DNA of 5,733 bases from Clostridiaceae bacterium (GTDB lineage: Bacteria > Bacillota > Clostridia > Oscillospirales > Acutalibacteraceae). Made by a program: the position numbers and the translations under genes. The DNA is taken from assembly GCA_904501675.1 (NCBI GenBank), contig CAJGCL010000116.1:1-5733 (forward strand). The letters are read 5' to 3'. The notes under the pieces were generated by a model, which did not search any database, was not told the origin of the DNA, and saw only the letters and a program-made list of their open reading frames with translations. Positions 3,814 through 5,733 of this stretch are shown piece after piece (the first letter of the stretch is position 1; each line of letters opens with the position of its first letter).

Positions 3814-5733
3814 TTATTGAACACCTTTCATTGTAAGAGAAATTCTCTTTTTCTGAGCATCTACAGATAACACTTTAACCTTTACAACTTCGCCGACCTT
3901 GAGTACCTCTGACGGATGTTTAATATACTTGTCGCAAATCTGAGAAATATGAACAAGACCGTCCTGATGAACACCGATATCTACAAACACACCAAAGTCT
4001 ATAACGTTTCTTACTGTGCCTGTAAGCTCCATACCTTCTCTTAAATCGTTCATATCCATAATATCTGAACGGAGCATTGGCTTTGGAAGGTCATCACGTA
4101 TATCTCTGCCCGGCTTTTCAAGCTCACCAATAATATCCTCAAGGGTGAGAACACCAACGTCACATTCTTCTGCTACCTTCTGTACGCCATATTCCTGTAC
4201 CTTTGCGCCAATACCTCTTGCGCCGTTTTCGGCAACATCTTTTTGTGAGAAGCCGAAAAGCTCAAGCAGCTTTTTAGCTGCATCATAGCTTTCAGGATGA
4301 ACGCCTGTGTTGTCAAGGGGAGTTTTACCTTTTGGAATTCTTAAGAATCCTGCGCACTGCTGGAATGCTTTAGGACCTAACCCTTTAACTTTCTTCAGGT
4401 CTGTTCTTGAATTAAAACCGCCGTTTTCTTCACGGAAAGCAACAATGTTTTTTGCCGTTGCGGAGGTTACGCCTGCAATGTATTTCAAAAGTGAAACAGA
4501 TGCAGTATTAAGATCAACGCCAACTGCGTTAACGCAATCCTCAACAACGCCTGTAAGTGATTCATTAAGCTGTGCAGGTGGAACATCGTGCTGATACTGA
4601 CCAACACCAATACTGCGAGGCTCGATTTTAACAAGCTCTGAAAGTGGATCCTGAAGTCTTCTTGCAATTGAAACTGCAGAACGCACGGAAACATCAAAAT
4701 CAGGGAATTCTTCTGCGCCTAATTTAGAAGCTGAATAAACCGATGCACCGGCTTCATTAACAACCATATATGAAACAGGGCGTGAAGCCTTCTTTATGGT
4801 ATCTGCAATAAAGATTTCACTTTCCTTACTTGCGGTACCATTACCGATAGAAATGCAATCAATACCGAATTTATCTATAAGGCTGAGAACAGTTTTTTCA
4901 GATTCTGCAATTTTTGACTGTGGAGGTGTAGGGTAAATAACTCCTGTGAAAAGAACTCGGCTGTTGCCGTCAACAACTGCAAGCTTGCAACCTGTTCTGT
5001 ATGCAGGGTCAACAGCAAGAACAGTTTTGTTCTTAATAGGTGGTTGCATAAGTAAAGGCTTAAGGTTGGAGCCGAACATCTTGATTGCCTGCTCGTCTGC
5101 CTTTTCTGTAAGATTTGAACGTGTTTCTCTTTCAAGAGAAGGGAATATAAGCCTTGAAAAGCTGTCTTTAACTGCTTCTTTGCAGAAGTCAGTGGAAGAA
5201 CTACCTTCTTTAACAAATAACTGATTGAGAAGGGATATTGCTGTTTCTTCCTCAATTTCAACAGTAACCTTTAAAAATTCTTCCTTTTCACCGCGGTTTA
5301 TAGCGAGGATTCTGTGTGAAGGGATTTTTGAAACAGGCTCCTGATAGTCGTAATACATAGCGTAAACGCTGTCTTCTTCCGTTTTAGCAACAGAGCGAAC
5401 AACACCGCGCTTGTTGATAAGGTCTTTTAAAAGCTTTCTGCCGTCAGGGGAGTCAGAAACAATTTCTGCAATAATATCAGATGCGCCCTGTAAAGCGTCC
5501 TGAGCTGTTTCAACGCCTTTTTCAGCATCAATATATTCTGATGCCAATTCCTCTAAATCAACACCTTTAAGGGTGAAAGAGAACAAGATTTCTGCAAGAG
5601 GTTCAAGGCCTTTTTCTTTAGCAACAGAGGCGCGTGTTTTTCTCTTCTGCTTATATGGTCTGTATATGTCTTCAACCTCTGCGAGAGTAACAGCGGTAGC
5701 TACTGCCTGAGAGATTTCGTCAGTTAATTTGCC
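3814..5733 (-). CDS. tex: Tex: S1-domain RNA-binding transcription accessory protein (N-terminus outside window)
   Basis: 639 residues are visible and the frame runs off the right edge. The first visible residues, GKLTDEIS through EDIYRPYKQKRKTRA and EKGLEPLAEI, are the conserved N-terminal Tex helical domain, so roughly 75-80 residues are missing relative to the usual 715-785. The TTG at 5586-5584 is an internal leucine, not a start. Domains in order: helical N-terminal region (1 to about 230); YqgF/RNase H-like domain (about 236-384) with VDPAYRTGCK at 241-250, GNGTASKESE at 298-307 and NEAGASVYSAS at 326-336; helix-hairpin-helix repeats (about 399-469, including KVKGLGPKAFQQCAG); a linker or wing region; and a C-terminal S1 domain (about 565-636) with VRNVIDFGVFVDIGVHQDG and LVHISQI. 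Tex is a cytoplasmic nucleic-acid-binding protein linked to transcription and, in some bacteria, to toxin expression or stress tolerance; its exact role is unsettled. Translation ends at a double stop, TAATAA. No clear terminator follows, so read-through into the 293-aa gene is likely. Confidence 0.97.
   Translation of the reverse strand, partial: GKLTDEISQAVATAVTLAEVEDIYRPYKQKRKTRASVAKEKGLEPLAEILFSFTLKGVDLEELASEYIDAEKGVETAQDALQGASDIIAEIVSDSPDGRKLLKDLINKRGVVRSVAKTEEDSVYAMYYDYQEPVSKIPSHRILAINRGEKEEFLKVTVEIEEETAISLLNQLFVKEGSSSTDFCKEAVKDSFSRLIFPSLERETRSNLTEKADEQAIKMFGSNLKPLLMQPPIKNKTVLAVDPAYRTGCKLAVVDGNSRVLFTGVIYPTPPQSKIAESEKTVLSLIDKFGIDCISIGNGTASKESEIFIADTIKKASRPVSYMVVNEAGASVYSASKLGAEEFPDFDVSVRSAVSIARRLQDPLSELVKIEPRSIGVGQYQHDVPPAQLNESLTGVVEDCVNAVGVDLNTASVSLLKYIAGVTSATAKNIVAFREENGGFNSRTDLKKVKGLGPKAFQQCAGFLRIPKGKTPLDNTGVHPESYDAAKKLLELFGFSQKDVAENGARGIGAKVQEYGVQKVAEECDVGVLTLEDIIGELEKPGRDIRDDLPKPMLRSDIMDMNDLREGMELTGTVRNVIDFGVFVDIGVHQDGLVHISQICDKYIKHPSEVLKVGEVVKVKVLSVDAQKKRISLTMKGVQ

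Noticed and set aside
5584..5586. TTG as the start of tex
   Set aside because: The 49 upstream codons to the window edge encode conserved Tex sequence (EDIYRPYKQKRKTRA), so this is an internal leucine.

Overview
The window looks like a piece of a chromosome from a strict anaerobe in the Clostridia, most plausibly a gut Ruminococcaceae/Oscillospiraceae-type bacterium. This is inferred from moderate-to-low GC, AGG-type ribosome binding sites, sigma-A promoters, a ferredoxin-rich NAD(P)H oxidoreductase, a Gram-positive surface protein with a cohesin-like domain and a TGD/transmembrane/basic C-terminus, and a Firmicutes-style Tex protein. No RNA genes, transposons, prophage genes or CRISPR arrays are visible.

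Layout. (1) 1-1384, plus strand: the 3' part of a large flavin and iron-sulfur oxidoreductase. A GltD/NfnB-like NAD(P)H/FAD module runs into a NuoG/hydrogenase-type ferredoxin module with two 4Fe-4S motifs, then into a short stretch resembling the N-terminal 4Fe-4S domain of formate dehydrogenases. (2) 1385-1630: nested hairpins including a perfect 14-bp stem, a consensus promoter (TTGACA-17-TATAAT) and an 80-nt structured leader. (3) 1631-2692, plus strand: a secreted, probably membrane- or wall-anchored protein with a cohesin-like beta domain and two weakly similar helical units, followed by a textbook terminator at 2724-2754. (4) 2755-2822: AT-rich spacer between two converging terminators. 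(5) 2823-2853 and 2858-3739, minus strand: an uncharacterised 293-aa two-domain cytoplasmic protein with its own terminator and its own promoter (3775-3803). (6) 3814-5733, minus strand: nearly complete tex, running off the right edge and lacking roughly its first 75-80 residues.

How the genes relate. The three regions look functionally independent: redox metabolism, cell surface, and RNA/transcription housekeeping. The oxidoreductase and the surface protein point the same way but are separated by hairpins and a strong promoter, so they are probably different transcription units. Tex and the 293-aa gene point the same way with a 74-bp gap and no obvious terminator between them. The small gene can therefore be transcribed both by read-through from tex and from its own promoter, which carries a palindrome over its -35 box. 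I found no convincing new defence or mobile system. The least explained items are the 293-aa protein, the helical half of the surface protein, and the hairpin region containing a 24-codon CxxC micro-ORF after the oxidoreductase.
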